64,000 nt of DNA from JAYZDK01 sp964604165 (GCA_964604165.1 CAZRYF010000006.1:1-64000); one strand, 5' to 3'; positions 1 to 8,597 are shown, counted from the stretch's first letter. Numbers and translations are program-made. Notes: generated from the letters alone by a model not told the origin.

Positions 1-53
1 CCCCCTCGCCCACGGAGCCACGCCAAAACCCGCCTCACTGGCGCACTTCGAGT

Positions 54-84
54 CCTCGCAACGAAGCCTGGTGAAATTTCCGGG
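54..84 (-). repeat. Dispersed REP-like element, single arm
   Basis: Read on the minus strand this stretch carries TTTCACCAGG followed by CTTCGTTGCGAGG. The same 24-base core recurs on the plus strand at 58181-58204, where it forms one arm and part of the loop of a hairpin. Here only one arm is visible, so the copy looks truncated or diverged. No transposase is nearby. The link to REP/RAYT elements is an inference from size, intergenic location and recurrence. Confidence 0.6.
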
Positions 85-189
85 CTAAGGCCGGCGTGAT
101 CGGCCCTTTCCGGGGGGAGATAGGCCATCCCCCCCTCGTTCTGGCCGATCGCTTGGGGCTTGGGGTGCTTTGGCACGGAAGAGATGGGG

Positions 190-498
190 CGCAAAAAAGA
201 AGGGAGCGGAACTTGCGTTCCGCTCCCAATACCATCTGGGGGTATGTAGCCAACCTCGCCCTGGGTGGCGCCCGACGAGACCGAGGTCCGCGACCGGATA
301 CGCAAGGGTCTTTTTCCGCAAGAGCGGATGGGGTCGGCCAGTAACCGGAGACCTGAAGGCGCTACGCCTGGAGGGACCGGAGGGCTCGACCGCTTAGGGA
401 TGCGACCCTGTCAGCCAGGGCTTGGCTGACGCTTCTATGTCGGGCGGAGTCGACTGCTCCATCCACCCTCCTTTCAGGAGTTTTTGTGCCTTGCTTGC
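190..498 (-). ncRNA. Candidate structured non-coding RNA
   Basis: About 310 bases without a convincing ORF are framed on the minus strand by a sigma70-like promoter (505-532) and an intrinsic terminator (192-227). Inside, GGGTGG and CGCCCGAC near the 5' side (about 430-467) can pair with GTCGGGCG and CCACCC near the 3' side (about 263-276), which gives a long closing helix. A GTCAGCC...GGCTGAC hairpin lies within it at 410-430. On the other strand a weak hairpin with five T (468-485) is also present, so orientation is not certain. I looked for 6S, RNase P, tmRNA, SRP and common riboswitch signatures and recognised none. Confidence 0.35.
192..227 (-). terminator. Rho-independent terminator
   Basis: A perfect 11-bp stem (GGGAGCGGAAC at 202-212 against GTTCCGCTCCC at 217-227) with a 4-base loop is followed on the minus strand by a T-rich run at 193-201. 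No protein gene ends just upstream, so it most likely ends the candidate RNA. Confidence 0.7.
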
Positions 499-504
499 AA
501 AGGT

Positions 505-532
505 ACTTTAGCACTGAAACCCGGCTTTCCAA
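505..532 (-). promoter_or_regulatory. Putative sigma70 promoter for the candidate RNA
   Basis: On the minus strand TTGGAA (527-532) is separated by 16 bases from TAAAGT (505-510). The surrounding 490-600 stretch is AT-rich compared with the rest of the window. Transcription would start near 498. Confidence 0.35.
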
Positions 533-622
533 CAACTTTTTTGGGTGCCACGAGATTAATGGTAAGTAATGGAAATTACGATACTTTAGCGTGGCGTACG
601 GCGGCTCTTTTACAGGCCGATT
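533..622. other. Intergenic, AT-rich, no gene seen
   Basis: The stretch contains short AT-rich runs such as ATTAATGGTAAGTAATGG but no ORF with family features. It probably holds regulatory DNA for the candidate RNA. The 3' end of the small membrane protein gene follows at 623. Confidence 0.3.
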
Positions 623-979
623 TCAGGAAAGCCACTGAAGGGCGGCCAAAGGGATTCCCGTCAAAAGGGCTGCACCTGCCCCCAGTGGATGTAGCGCTCG
701 CTTTTTTCGGGACTTGGTGGCCTGGTAAACGGGTCGGATCCACCAGGCGGTAATGGCGGAGTGAAGGCCGAGTGGGACCCACCAAGGCAAGGTGCCGAAG
801 GTGAGCCTTCCCAGTTGGGTCACCACCAGGACCGCGCATCCCAGGCGTAAAAGTGTCGCGACCGGCCGGCTTCCTCCGAAGTGGAAGTACTCATAGACCG
901 CCAAGCAGATTGGGTGAAGCCCCACCCCCACGATCCACGCCCCCAGAGCGCGTGCCTCAGGTGGGTGCGACGAGGGCAA
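623..979 (-). CDS. Small integral membrane protein, function unknown
   Basis: The 118-residue product has about four hydrophobic stretches (roughly residues 13-30, 38-55, 60-80 and 96-117) separated by short basic loops, so it is predicted to sit in the inner membrane. The start is a TTG two bases after the purB stop, with AAGG about 8 bases upstream. This tight spacing argues for co-transcription and coupled translation with purB. I recognise no family. An internal GTG start is possible. The high hydrophobicity and the coupling to purB are the main reasons to believe it is real rather than a shadow ORF. Confidence 0.6.
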   Translation of the reverse strand: MPSSHPPEARALGAWIVGVGLHPICLAVYEYFHFGGSRPVATLLRLGCAVLVVTQLGRLTFGTLPWWVPLGLHSAITAWWIRPVYQATKSRKKRALHPLGAGAALLTGIPLAALQWLS

Positions 980-981
980 AG

Positions 982-2415
982 TCAGACCTTCAGGGTGGTC
1001 GTTTGACCCAGGACTCCGGCAAAGGGTTGCAGGGCCGCTGCCACCTCTCCGTCCAGGAATGCGTGGGTCTGCTCCGGGGCGCGGCCCACAAAAGTACGTG
1101 GGTTCATCAACGCGTCCATGTCCGCAAGAATCGGTGCAAAAAGCGGGTCTGCTCGCACCCGGTCCAACAGGTCATTCTCCCTTCCGTGTTGTTTGACCTG
1201 GGCAGCGGCGGCCTGGGAATGAACCCGAATGGCCTCGTGGACCTGCTGCCGGTCGCCTCCTGCACGGACCATGGCCATGATCAGGTTCTCCGTGGCCATG
1301 AAGGGAAGTTCAGAGTCCAGTCGGCGGCGGATGATCTCCGGGTAGACCACCAGGCCCCGGGCCACGTTCAAGAGCGTCTCCAGCACTCCGTCTGCTGCCA
1401 GGAAGGCGTTGGGCAAGATGATTCGGCGGTTGGCCGAATCATCGAGGGTCCGCTCCATCCATTGGACAGCAGCGGTCCAGGCAGCGTCCTGGCCCACGGT
1501 GACCAGGTGTCGAGACAGAGCGCAAATGCGCTCGGATCGCATGGGGTTTCGCTTGTAGGCCATGGCCGACGAGCCGATCTGTTTGGCACCAAAGGGCTCC
1601 TCCAACTCCTTGAGGTTGGCCAGAAGGCGAATGTCCGTGGCGAGCTTGTGGGTGGTGACCCCGAGCCCGGCGAGGGCGGTGAGCACTGTGTGATCCACCT
1701 TTCGCGGGTAGGTTTGGCCAGTCACGGCATAGGCGGTGTCAAATCCAAAGGACTTCGTGACGGCTGCATCCAGAGCTTCGACCTTTGCGTGGTCCCCATC
1801 AAAGAGAGACAGAAAGGATGCCTGTGTGCCGGTGGTCCCCTTGACCCCCCGGAAACGAAGGCCGTTTCGCACTTGCTGCAGTCGCTCCAGGTCCGCCAGG
1901 AGGTCCTGGATCCACAAGCAGGTCCGCTTACCCACGGTGGTGAGCTGGGCGGGCTGGAAGTGGGTGAAGCCGAGGGTTGGGAGGGCCGCGTGGGTACGGG
2001 CGAAGCCCGCCAGGGCATCGATGACATTGGCCAGCTTGGGAAGGAGCACATCCAGGGCATCCCTCAGGATCAACAGGTCCGTGTTGTCACCCACGTAGCA
2101 GGAGGTGGCCCCCAGGTGCAGGATGGGCCGCGCGGTGGGGGCGATGTCTCCCCAGGTGTGGACGTGGGCCATCACGTCGTGGCGGAGCTCCTTTTCATGG
2201 GCAGCGGCTGCTTCCAGGTCGAGGTCTTCCAGGGTGTCCCGCATTTCCTGGAGCTGGGCGTCCAAGATGGGCAGCCCCAGCGCTTGCTCCGCCTCTGCAA
2301 GGGACAGCCAGAGGCGCCGCCAGGTGGTGAACTTGTGGTGCGGGGAGAAAAGCGCGGACATCTCGGGGCTCGCGTACCGCGAAGCCAGGGGATGATCGGC
2401 GACTCTCGGGTCCAT
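982..2415 (-). CDS. purB: Adenylosuccinate lyase
   Basis: Adenylosuccinate lyase removes fumarate from SAICAR and from adenylosuccinate in purine synthesis. The product is 477 residues. The fumarase/aspartase-superfamily signature GSSAMAYKRNPMRSER lies near residue 290, and its SSAM-YKRNPMRSER wording is that of the animal-type enzyme rather than the E. coli PurB type. TSCYVGDNTD and GTTGTQASF further mark substrate-binding loops. Length fits the eukaryote-like branch (human about 484). AGGGAGGCACC before ATG 2415 is a good ribosome site. The divergent M18 aminopeptidase gene starts 78 bases away, and the small membrane protein gene follows on the same strand. Confidence 0.95.
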   Translation of the reverse strand: MDPRVADHPLASRYASPEMSALFSPHHKFTTWRRLWLSLAEAEQALGLPILDAQLQEMRDTLEDLDLEAAAAHEKELRHDVMAHVHTWGDIAPTARPILHLGATSCYVGDNTDLLILRDALDVLLPKLANVIDALAGFARTHAALPTLGFTHFQPAQLTTVGKRTCLWIQDLLADLERLQQVRNGLRFRGVKGTTGTQASFLSLFDGDHAKVEALDAAVTKSFGFDTAYAVTGQTYPRKVDHTVLTALAGLGVTTHKLATDIRLLANLKELEEPFGAKQIGSSAMAYKRNPMRSERICALSRHLVTVGQDAAWTAAVQWMERTLDDSANRRIILPNAFLAADGVLETLLNVARGLVVYPEIIRRRLDSELPFMATENLIMAMVRAGGDRQQVHEAIRVHSQAAAAQVKQHGRENDLLDRVRADPLFAPILADMDALMNPRTFVGRAPEQTHAFLDGEVAAALQPFAGVLGQTTTLKV

Positions 2416-2478
2416 GGTGCCTCCCTGAAAGATGGGGGAAAGTAACCCGGTGCCTGGAGAAAGAGGGACCGCATCTGC

Positions 2479-2484
2479 TAGTCT
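2479..2484 (+). promoter_or_regulatory. TANNNT -10 element, leaderless-type
   Basis: TAGTCT ends 8 bases before ATG 2493, and no Shine-Dalgarno sequence precedes that ATG. A start site about 7 bases after the -10 would fall at the start codon. Confidence 0.4.
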
Positions 2485-2492
2485 TGGGCGGC

Positions 2493-3794
2493 ATGTCTAA
2501 CGACGCACACGACCTGCTGTCGTTTCTCGCGGCGAGCCCTTCTCCTTTTCATTGTGTGGCCGAGGCGGCGCGTCGCCTGGAGGAGGCAGGGTTCCAATCA
2601 CTGGCCGAGGGGGCCGAACCCACGGACCTTCCCCCCGGAGACAGGCGCTATCTCACGCGGGGAGGCACCTTGATCGCGTGGCAGGCGGGCACCGCCTCTC
2701 CGGTGGAGGCCGGGTTCCGTGTTCTTGCGGCCCACACGGACTCTCCCAACTTGAGGATCAAGCCGGACCCGGAGATGGGTCGACACGGTTGGGTCCAGTG
2801 GGGGGTGGAGAAGTACGGTGGGGTGCTTCTGCCCACCTGGATGGACCGGGACCTGGGGCTCTCCGGCCGGGTAGCGGTTCGAGGTAGGGAAGGGGTCTCC
2901 CTGCAACTCGTTCGGGTGGATCGACCTGTTGGCCGGGTGCCCAACCTGGCCATTCACATGAACCGGACTGTGAACGAGTCCGGAATGAAGATCAACGCCC
3001 ACAAGCATCTCTCTCCGGTGGTGGGGCTGTGTGACCGTGAGGGCGAAAAGGACCGCCTGCAGAAGCTTGTGGGGGTGACGCTGGACGTGGATCCGGGGGA
3101 CATCCTGGGGTGGGACTTGGGGCTTCATGACCTCCAGGCGCCAGCACTTGGGGGGTTGGACAATGAATTTGTGTTCGCCGCCCGCTTGGACAACCAGTTC
3201 TCAGCGCACTGCGTGACCGCGGCCTTGGCCGGGCACGAAAACGACACGCCCTCCACCGCCGTGGCGGTGCTCTTTGATCACGAAGAAGTGGGCTCCACCT
3301 CTGCGGAAGGCGCTCAGTCCGCGCTCCTGCGAAACACGCTGGATCGCATTCTGAGGGACCACACGCAGAAGGCCCCTGGCGGATACGAGCGGGCGATCGC
3401 CCATTCCTGTCTGGTCAGCGCGGACATGGCCCATGCCCTGCACCCCAACTACCCGGACAAGCACGACGGCTTGCATCTGCCCATGCCCAACGGCGGTCCG
3501 GTCCTCAAGAGCAACGCCCGCCACCGCTACGCCACCGATGCCGCTGGCCGGGCCTGGGTCAAGCAAGCCGGCGCCGCCGTGGGCCAGGAGATTCAGGAGT
3601 ACATCCACCGGGCGGACATGGCCTGTGGCACCACCATCGGGCCGATCACCTCGGCGACCCTTGGGATTCGCACCGTGGACATTGGCTGCGCCATGCTGTC
3701 CATGCACTCGATTCGAGAGCAGGCCGGGGCCCGGGATGTGGCGCCGATGACTGGGTTGTTGGGGCAGCTTCTCCTGGAGGCGATGCCCTCTTAG
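2493..3794 (+). CDS. apeB: M18 family aminopeptidase (aspartyl aminopeptidase type)
   Basis: This is a dinuclear zinc aminopeptidase that releases acidic or neutral N-terminal residues in the cytoplasm. The product is 433 residues, close to the usual M18 length of about 430. Family motifs appear in order: ASPSPFH near residue 13, LAAHTDSPNLRIKP near residue 80, FDHEEVGSTSAEGAQS near residue 265 with catalytic Glu, and SADMAHALHPNYPDKH near residue 310. ATG 2493 was chosen over the in-frame TTG at 2484 because the family begins shortly before the ASPSPFH motif. The stop codon overlaps by four bases the stop of the convergent lipoprotein gene. Confidence 0.93.
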   Translation: MSNDAHDLLSFLAASPSPFHCVAEAARRLEEAGFQSLAEGAEPTDLPPGDRRYLTRGGTLIAWQAGTASPVEAGFRVLAAHTDSPNLRIKPDPEMGRHGWVQWGVEKYGGVLLPTWMDRDLGLSGRVAVRGREGVSLQLVRVDRPVGRVPNLAIHMNRTVNESGMKINAHKHLSPVVGLCDREGEKDRLQKLVGVTLDVDPGDILGWDLGLHDLQAPALGGLDNEFVFAARLDNQFSAHCVTAALAGHENDTPSTAVAVLFDHEEVGSTSAEGAQSALLRNTLDRILRDHTQKAPGGYERAIAHSCLVSADMAHALHPNYPDKHDGLHLPMPNGGPVLKSNARHRYATDAAGRAWVKQAGAAVGQEIQEYIHRADMACGTTIGPITSATLGIRTVDIGCAMLSMHSIREQAGARDVAPMTGLLGQLLLEAMPS

Positions 3795-6712
3795 AGGGCC
3801 TCCGCGCTTCTTTGGGTGGAGGTGACCCCTTCCATCAAGCCGTACAGGGTGTCCTGGTGTTCGGTGGTGAAGTCTCCCTCGTGGGGGTGGATTAGCATGA
3901 CCTCGTGGTCGATGAAGTGGACCCCAGAAGGCAAGGTGAAGGGGGTGCCGCTGCCAGAGGGGGCGTAGTCGGCGCCCACCACGATGATGTAGGGGTCGTA
4001 GTTGGCGAGTCCCGCCGGATAGGTCGGGGGTTGGTGGTAGCCAAAGGACATGCCCCACGTGCCGTTGTTCACGTTCGCCCAGGCGTAGGCCGGATCTGTG
4101 GTGAAGGTCGCTCCGCTGGAGATGGCGCTCTGTTTGCTCTCCCAGGGGCGGATTCCGGAGACGAACTCGCTCGGGTGATCAAAGACCACCGTGGTGTTGG
4201 TCACGTGGTGGGTCTTGGCCCAGAGCTCCGGGCGGCCATCAAACAGGAAGTAGGTGTAGCTGAAGTCGTAGCCGCCGATGTCGCCTGTGGTTTCCAGCAT
4301 CGCCACCACGGGACCGGTCTCCTGCAGGTCCATGGTGCCGGTGGTGTACATGGGCGTCTGGGACCAGGTGGTGTTCACGTAGGCGCCGTTGCCGCAGCAG
4401 GAGGTGGTCTGGCTCGTAAGGATGGGGCTCGCGCCGTGCACCAGGGACTCCACCAGGCCGCCCTTTGTGGAATCAAAAAGGGCTGTGGTGCCGGCGTTGG
4501 AGAGCTCGCTTGTGGTGGCGGTCAAGCCGGTGGCGTAGGCCGGATCCGTTCCGCTGGTGTCGAAGTAGAGGGCGACCTCCACGGATGAAGACGCGACCAG
4601 TTGTTCCAAGGTCGTGGCGTCCTCGTCCTCCTCGTAGAGGAACACCACGCTGCCGGCTCCGTCGCCGGCTGCATCCGTGTGGTCCTGCTTGTCAAAGAGC
4701 CCCCAGACCGAGTCCAGGAATTGGCTGGGCAGGGCGGGCTGGCCCAGGGCGCAGTCCTGGAGGATGACCCGCAGGCTCTCCGGGGCGAAGCTCCCGGGGG
4801 CGCCCAGGGTGGCGAGGGCCGCGTCAAAGTCCACATCCAGGGCGACCGGTGGCCCGTCCACGTTCCACGCCGCGGCGGTCAGGGTGACAGGAATCCGGAA
4901 GGGCATGGACAGATCCCACCAGGACGAGGCCGGGTCGGTGCTGCCATCGCAGTCGTTGTCCGCTCCGTCGCAGATCTCCGTTCCACCCGGGAACGCGGTG
5001 GCGTCTGCGTCGTCGCAGTCCGTGGTGTTGGTCACAAAGCCGCTTGGTTGGCTGCAGGCGCGGGTGAGGTTTGCGCCGTCCCCAAAGCCATCGCCGTCGG
5101 TGTCGGCGTAGAAGGTGAGCGCATCGACGGCGTCATCCTCGTCTGTGGTGCCATCGCAGTCGTTGTCGATGCCGTCGCAGGTTTCCGTGGCGGAGGGGTT
5201 CACGGTGGCCGTGGTGTCATCGCAGTCGGTGGCTTCTTCCACAAAGCCTGAGGGCGCAGCACAGGCCAGGGCGGTGGTGTTGGCATCGCCCACGCCGTCT
5301 CCGTCCGTGTCCGCATACCAGGTGGATGCATCGGCGGAGGTGTCGGGGTCTGTGGCCCCGTCGCAGTCGTTGTCGGCACCGTCACAGACCTCTGTGCCCC
5401 CGGGGAAGGAGCTTGCATCCAGGTCGTCGCAGTCCGTGGCGTCTGCCACGTGGCTGGCCGGCTGGTCGCAGGCGACTTGCGGCTGGTTTGCGTCCCCGAA
5501 CCCGTCGCTGTCGTGGTCCAGGTACCAGGTGGCAGCATCGGTGGCGTCGGGCTCGTCCACCGTGCCATCGCAGTCGTTGTCGATGCTGTCGCAGATCTCT
5601 TGGGCCCCGGGGTTGACCGCGGCCCGGCTGTCGTCACAGTCCGTGTTGTCCTCGACGGTCCCACTGGGTGCGTTGCAGGCCACGGTGGAGACGCTGGGGT
5701 CCCCGTAGGAGTCTCCATCCGTGTCCGCGTACCAGGTTGTGGCGTCGGGGGAGGTGTCCGGATCCACCACGCCGTCGCAGTCATTGTCCAGGCCGTCGCA
5801 CACTTCTGTGCCGCCGGGGTAGGCGGCTGCGTTCAGGTCGTCGCAGTCCGTGTTGTCGGCGGTGTGGCCCGACGGCTGGGTGCAGTCCACTGTGGTGTGG
5901 TTGGAGTCGCCGAAACCGTCTCCGTCCGCATCCCTGTACCAGGTGCTTCCGTCGGCCAGGCCGGGGTCAGCCGCATCGACCCACCCGTTGCAGTCATCGT
6001 CGAGCCCGTTGCAGACCTCGCTGGCGCCCGGGTACACAGCCGCGCTTGCGTCGTCGCAGTCGTCTTGGGTGCCCGCGTAGCCCGACGGTGTATCGCAGGA
6101 CTGCACCGCGTCCTGGGTGGCGGTGCCGAAGCCGTCGCCATCGGCATCCGGGTACCAGGTCAGGGCATCCACAGCGGTGGAGTCATCCACGGTGCCGTTG
6201 CAGTCGTTGTCCCGCCCGTCGCAGATCTCCACGCCCCCCGGGTGGTCCGTGGGCTGGGCATCGTCACAATCCTGGGCGTCGGCCACGTAGCCCGTGGCCC
6301 CCTCGCAGCTTTGGGATGAGGTCGTCGGGTCCCCGTACCCGTCTCCATCAAAGTCCGCGTACCAGGTGTCCCCGACCGAGTCGTCCACGGCGCCGTTGCA
6401 GTCGTTGTCCAGGTCGTCGCAGACCTCGGTGGCGTCCGGGTGAATCTCGGCGTTGGAGTCGTTGCAGTCGTTTGCGTAGAGGAAGCCGTCCCCGTCGAGA
6501 TCATCGTCCGGGGTGGTTTCATCGCAGTCGTTGTCGAGGCCGTCGTAGGGGAGTTCCTCCCCTTCCGGGTGGACCATGGCGTCGTCGTCGTCGCAGTCGT
6601 CTGGCACATGGAACCCGTCGCCGTCCGCGTCCGTGTTCAGTTCGCCTTCCTTGAGGCCGTCGCGGTTTCGACAGCCGGACAACAGGATCAACACGAGGAA
6701 TGCAGTTCGCAT
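3791..6712 (-). CDS. Lipoprotein with nine MopE-like repeats and a DUF2341-like domain
   Basis: ATG 6712 gives a 973-residue protein with a lipobox (LILLSGC), so it should be lipid-anchored. The ORF open further upstream lacks a signal peptide. Residues from about 25 to 635 hold nine repeats of the MopE-type pattern, each with an EVCDG-DNDCDG core (copper-binding MopE family). Linkers resemble WYADTDGDGFGD. The Asp/Asn-rich loops are probably Ca2+ or metal sites. The last 330 residues begin WWDLSMPFRIPVTL, which resembles DUF2341, and may bind a glycan or other surface ligand. The gene lies 49 bases downstream of the single-pass membrane protein gene on the same strand and is likely co-transcribed. 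Substrate and partner are unknown. Confidence 0.85.
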   Translation of the reverse strand: MRTAFLVLILLSGCRNRDGLKEGELNTDADGDGFHVPDDCDDDDAMVHPEGEELPYDGLDNDCDETTPDDDLDGDGFLYANDCNDSNAEIHPDATEVCDDLDNDCNGAVDDSVGDTWYADFDGDGYGDPTTSSQSCEGATGYVADAQDCDDAQPTDHPGGVEICDGRDNDCNGTVDDSTAVDALTWYPDADGDGFGTATQDAVQSCDTPSGYAGTQDDCDDASAAVYPGASEVCNGLDDDCNGWVDAADPGLADGSTWYRDADGDGFGDSNHTTVDCTQPSGHTADNTDCDDLNAAAYPGGTEVCDGLDNDCDGVVDPDTSPDATTWYADTDGDSYGDPSVSTVACNAPSGTVEDNTDCDDSRAAVNPGAQEICDSIDNDCDGTVDEPDATDAATWYLDHDSDGFGDANQPQVACDQPASHVADATDCDDLDASSFPGGTEVCDGADNDCDGATDPDTSADASTWYADTDGDGVGDANTTALACAAPSGFVEEATDCDDTTATVNPSATETCDGIDNDCDGTTDEDDAVDALTFYADTDGDGFGDGANLTRACSQPSGFVTNTTDCDDADATAFPGGTEICDGADNDCDGSTDPASSWWDLSMPFRIPVTLTAAAWNVDGPPVALDVDFDAALATLGAPGSFAPESLRVILQDCALGQPALPSQFLDSVWGLFDKQDHTDAAGDGAGSVVFLYEEDEDATTLEQLVASSSVEVALYFDTSGTDPAYATGLTATTSELSNAGTTALFDSTKGGLVESLVHGASPILTSQTTSCCGNGAYVNTTWSQTPMYTTGTMDLQETGPVVAMLETTGDIGGYDFSYTYFLFDGRPELWAKTHHVTNTTVVFDHPSEFVSGIRPWESKQSAISSGATFTTDPAYAWANVNNGTWGMSFGYHQPPTYPAGLANYDPYIIVVGADYAPSGSGTPFTLPSGVHFIDHEVMLIHPHEGDFTTEHQDTLYGLMEGVTSTQRSAEAL

Positions 6713-6761
6713 GGGGTCTCCGGGAACCAGGTGGGTCCGGGAGAATACCTCAGGAGGGGGG

Positions 6762-7403
6762 TTAGTCCTGTGGCTGTACGGTGAAGTCGCCCAGGTCCAT
6801 ACAGATACCGCCTTCGGGCTGGGTGCACGCCTGGATGTTCCAGGTGCCCGGCTGTACGCCCTGGTCCAGGGCGATGCCAATGCGCCCGTGGCTGCGGCCG
6901 ATGTAGCAGCGGCGGAGCCCGCCCCGAAGCTTGTTGGTGCACTCCAGCGAGTTCAAAGCGGTGGCGCCTGTTTCATCAGTCCACTGCAGGTACACCGGCG
7001 CTTGCATGGCGTAGTCGAATTGAATCCACTCGGTGTCGTCCAAAGACCAGATCTTCTGGGTACCGTCAATGATGCCGATGTCCCAGGTGGGGGCGACAGG
7101 CAGATCCGCTGTGACTTCCTGGGAGCCAAGGTCCTCCTGGACCTGGATCTCCAGCGGGGCGGCCTCGGGCTCTGTGGACGGGGCGCGAAGAACAAACAGT
7201 GCGACCAGGGCGGCCCCCCCGAGAGCCAGAACGCGCACGCCGCGCTTGGACCAGTTCACCACCCTGCGCGTGGTGCGACGGCGGTCGTAGTTGGCCCGCC
7301 AGGCGAAGAGGGCGTCCTCGGCCTCGGTTTTTGACTCGTCTCGGCCTTCCCCGGGGAGGGGCACAGAGGACAGATCCAGATCTTCGGGGGGAAATTGGGG
7401 CAT
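6762..7403 (-). CDS. Single-pass membrane protein with periplasmic domain
   Basis: The 213-residue product has an acidic cytoplasmic N-terminus (about 50 residues), a basic stretch RRRTTRRVV, one membrane helix (about residues 60-76) and a 130-residue outer domain with three cysteines (SLECTNK, RRCYIG and NIQACTQPEGGICMDLG). ATG 7403 is preferred over the TTG at 7418, although neither has a clear Shine-Dalgarno sequence. The small Cys-containing outer domain could be disulfide-bonded. It precedes the MopE lipoprotein gene by 49 bases. I recognise no family. Confidence 0.65.
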   Translation of the reverse strand: MPQFPPEDLDLSSVPLPGEGRDESKTEAEDALFAWRANYDRRRTTRRVVNWSKRGVRVLALGGAALVALFVLRAPSTEPEAAPLEIQVQEDLGSQEVTADLPVAPTWDIGIIDGTQKIWSLDDTEWIQFDYAMQAPVYLQWTDETGATALNSLECTNKLRGGLRRCYIGRSHGRIGIALDQGVQPGTWNIQACTQPEGGICMDLGDFTVQPQD

Positions 7404-7595
7404 GGAGGAATCCGCCAAGTGGGGACTTCATCCTTACATAGTAGGGCATATTTTGCAAGTGACTTCAGCTAGTAGGGTACCTATCCATAGGGTAATGATT
7501 AGTCTATGGATTGACGTGGCAAGGGCCATCTTCGGGGACCACCCGGTGCGGTGCTCTCCCTCCCACTCTGTGGCGGTGGTAGGCTGTCGCTCTCG

Positions 7596-7662
7596 CAGAG
7601 GAGGAGAGGGGTCAAGGAGAGAGGGGTCAGCTGGAATGAGAGGGTGAGAGGTGAGAGGGGTC
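7596..7662 (+). repeat. GAGAGGGGTCA-type short repeat array
   Basis: Three copies of GAGAGGGGTCA lie at about 7604, 7617 and 7651, mixed with GAGAGG-like variants and followed by AGTCTTGATTGTTTGAC. The pattern resembles the REP-like arrays that accompany RAYT transposases in other bacteria, but no transposase is in the window. That link is an inference. Confidence 0.5.
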
Positions 7663-7708
7663 AAGTCTTGATTGTTTGACAAAGGCAGTACAGAGTTGCG
7701 GGGGGCCC

Positions 7709-7775
7709 CCGGAACTCCTCTCGGAACTCTGGCGTCCCCGGAACTCCCCCGGAACTCCTGCTGTCCCCGGAACTT
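7709..7775 (-). repeat. AGTTCCGG repeat array, copy 1
   Basis: GGAACT occurs at 7711, 7723, 7740, 7751 and 7769, usually as CCCCGGAACTCC. Read on the minus strand each is AGTTCC. The same unit forms a seven-copy array on the plus strand at 34144-34224. The two arrays are 26 kb apart and in opposite orientation. Confidence 0.65.
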
Positions 7776-7784
7776 CCCGTACCC

Positions 7785-8597
7785 CTACAAGTCCTCCAAC
7801 GGATCCCCAGCCTCGGGCAGGGTCGGGTCGCAGAACTGGATGTACCAGCCCTTCTTGGTGAAGCGGCTCTCCTCGTTCAGGGCCTGGGCAAACATGGGAA
7901 GGTCCTGGTCCTTCTCGGCCTTCAGCAAGAGCGGGGTGGCCTGGTAGCTGTTCACGCACTCCACAAAGCGGTCCTGTACCCGGTGGCTCAGGGCGTTCGC
8001 CACAGCCTCGTGGCACTTGGCGTGGCGTCGCCGTGAGCCCCGGTCGCAGATCTTGACCTTGGCCTCGGCGGAGAACGCTGCCCACAGGTTCACCACGCTC
8101 TTGCGCTTGTAGTGGCGGGCGACCTCCTTGGCATCCTCGGTTTTCTTGATCTGCTCATCCAGTGCCTTGACCGTCTCTTTGAGCTCCACCAGCAGCTCGT
8201 CTCGCTCGCTGACTGCTTCTGCGAGGCGCGTCTTGAGGTCTGCGATCTCCGTCTCCATGGCCTTCCAGCGCACGGCAGCAGCGGCCCGCCGCGCGTCGTC
8301 CTCGATCTCCTTGACCTCAAACCGATTCAGCTCTTCCTCTCGTGCCTCCAACAGGGCCTTGAGTTGTTCCACCTCGGTCTGAGCCTCCGACAGTAGCTCC
8401 GTGTCGGACTTGGGTGGGGGCGCCTCTCCTGTGTCCTCGGCCTCCACCACCTCAGGTGCGGGCGGGGGCTCGGGTTCTCCTGAAAACAGTGTGTTCGAGA
8501 GCCAACCAATGGCCAGGGACAACACCACCAGAATGGCGGGCCAAAGCCAGGAAGGGGCGCTGCGCTGGGGGACGGTTTCGTCGAACTCGTCAATCAT
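7785..8597 (-). CDS. Membrane-anchored coiled-coil protein
   Basis: The 270-residue product starts at ATG 8597, which has GGAGGT 8 bases upstream. The TTG at 8618 is therefore unlikely. It has one membrane helix (about residues 17-40, WPAILVVLSLAIGWL), a Pro/Glu-rich linker, a coiled coil from about 65 to 165 rich in Glu, Lys, Leu and Arg heptads, and a C-terminal domain of about 100 residues with four cysteines (KICDRG, AKCHEAV, VECVNSY and IQFCDPT). I recognise no family. It is divergent from the methyltransferase gene, which begins 63 bases away. Confidence 0.7.
   Translation of the reverse strand: MIDEFDETVPQRSAPSWLWPAILVVLSLAIGWLSNTLFSGEPEPPPAPEVVEAEDTGEAPPPKSDTELLSEAQTEVEQLKALLEAREEELNRFEVKEIEDDARRAAAAVRWKAMETEIADLKTRLAEAVSERDELLVELKETVKALDEQIKKTEDAKEVARHYKRKSVVNLWAAFSAEAKVKICDRGSRRRHAKCHEAVANALSHRVQDRFVECVNSYQATPLLLKAEKDQDLPMFAQALNEESRFTKKGWYIQFCDPTLPEAGDPLEDL

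Larger units (their letters stand above)
7404..7784. other. Intergenic region with repeats
   Basis: The stretch holds no ORF with family features. Near 7439-7511 it is AT-rich with two direct copies of TAGTAGGG (7439-7446 and 7470-7477, 31 bases apart) and an inverted repeat ATCCATAG/CTATGGAT around a 13-base spacer. These may be regulator sites for the divergently placed membrane protein genes. From about 7596 onward two REP-like arrays fill the space up to the next gene. Confidence 0.5.

Noticed and set aside
630..700. GCCACTG sequence, possible cobalamin riboswitch box
   Set aside because: The neighbouring conserved riboswitch segments are missing, and the bases lie within the small membrane protein gene.
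484..753. 89-codon plus-strand ORF
   Set aside because: It has no family features, starts with GTG without a ribosome site and overlaps the candidate RNA promoter and the small membrane protein gene.
853..2445. 530-codon plus-strand ORF
   Set aside because: It runs antisense to purB, whose motifs are clear. Long antisense ORFs are expected in GC-rich coding DNA.
4600..6500. Regular short repeats that could look like a CRISPR array
   Set aside because: The periodicity follows the MopE protein repeats (GAC-GAC-TGC-rich codons) inside an intact ORF, and unit lengths vary.
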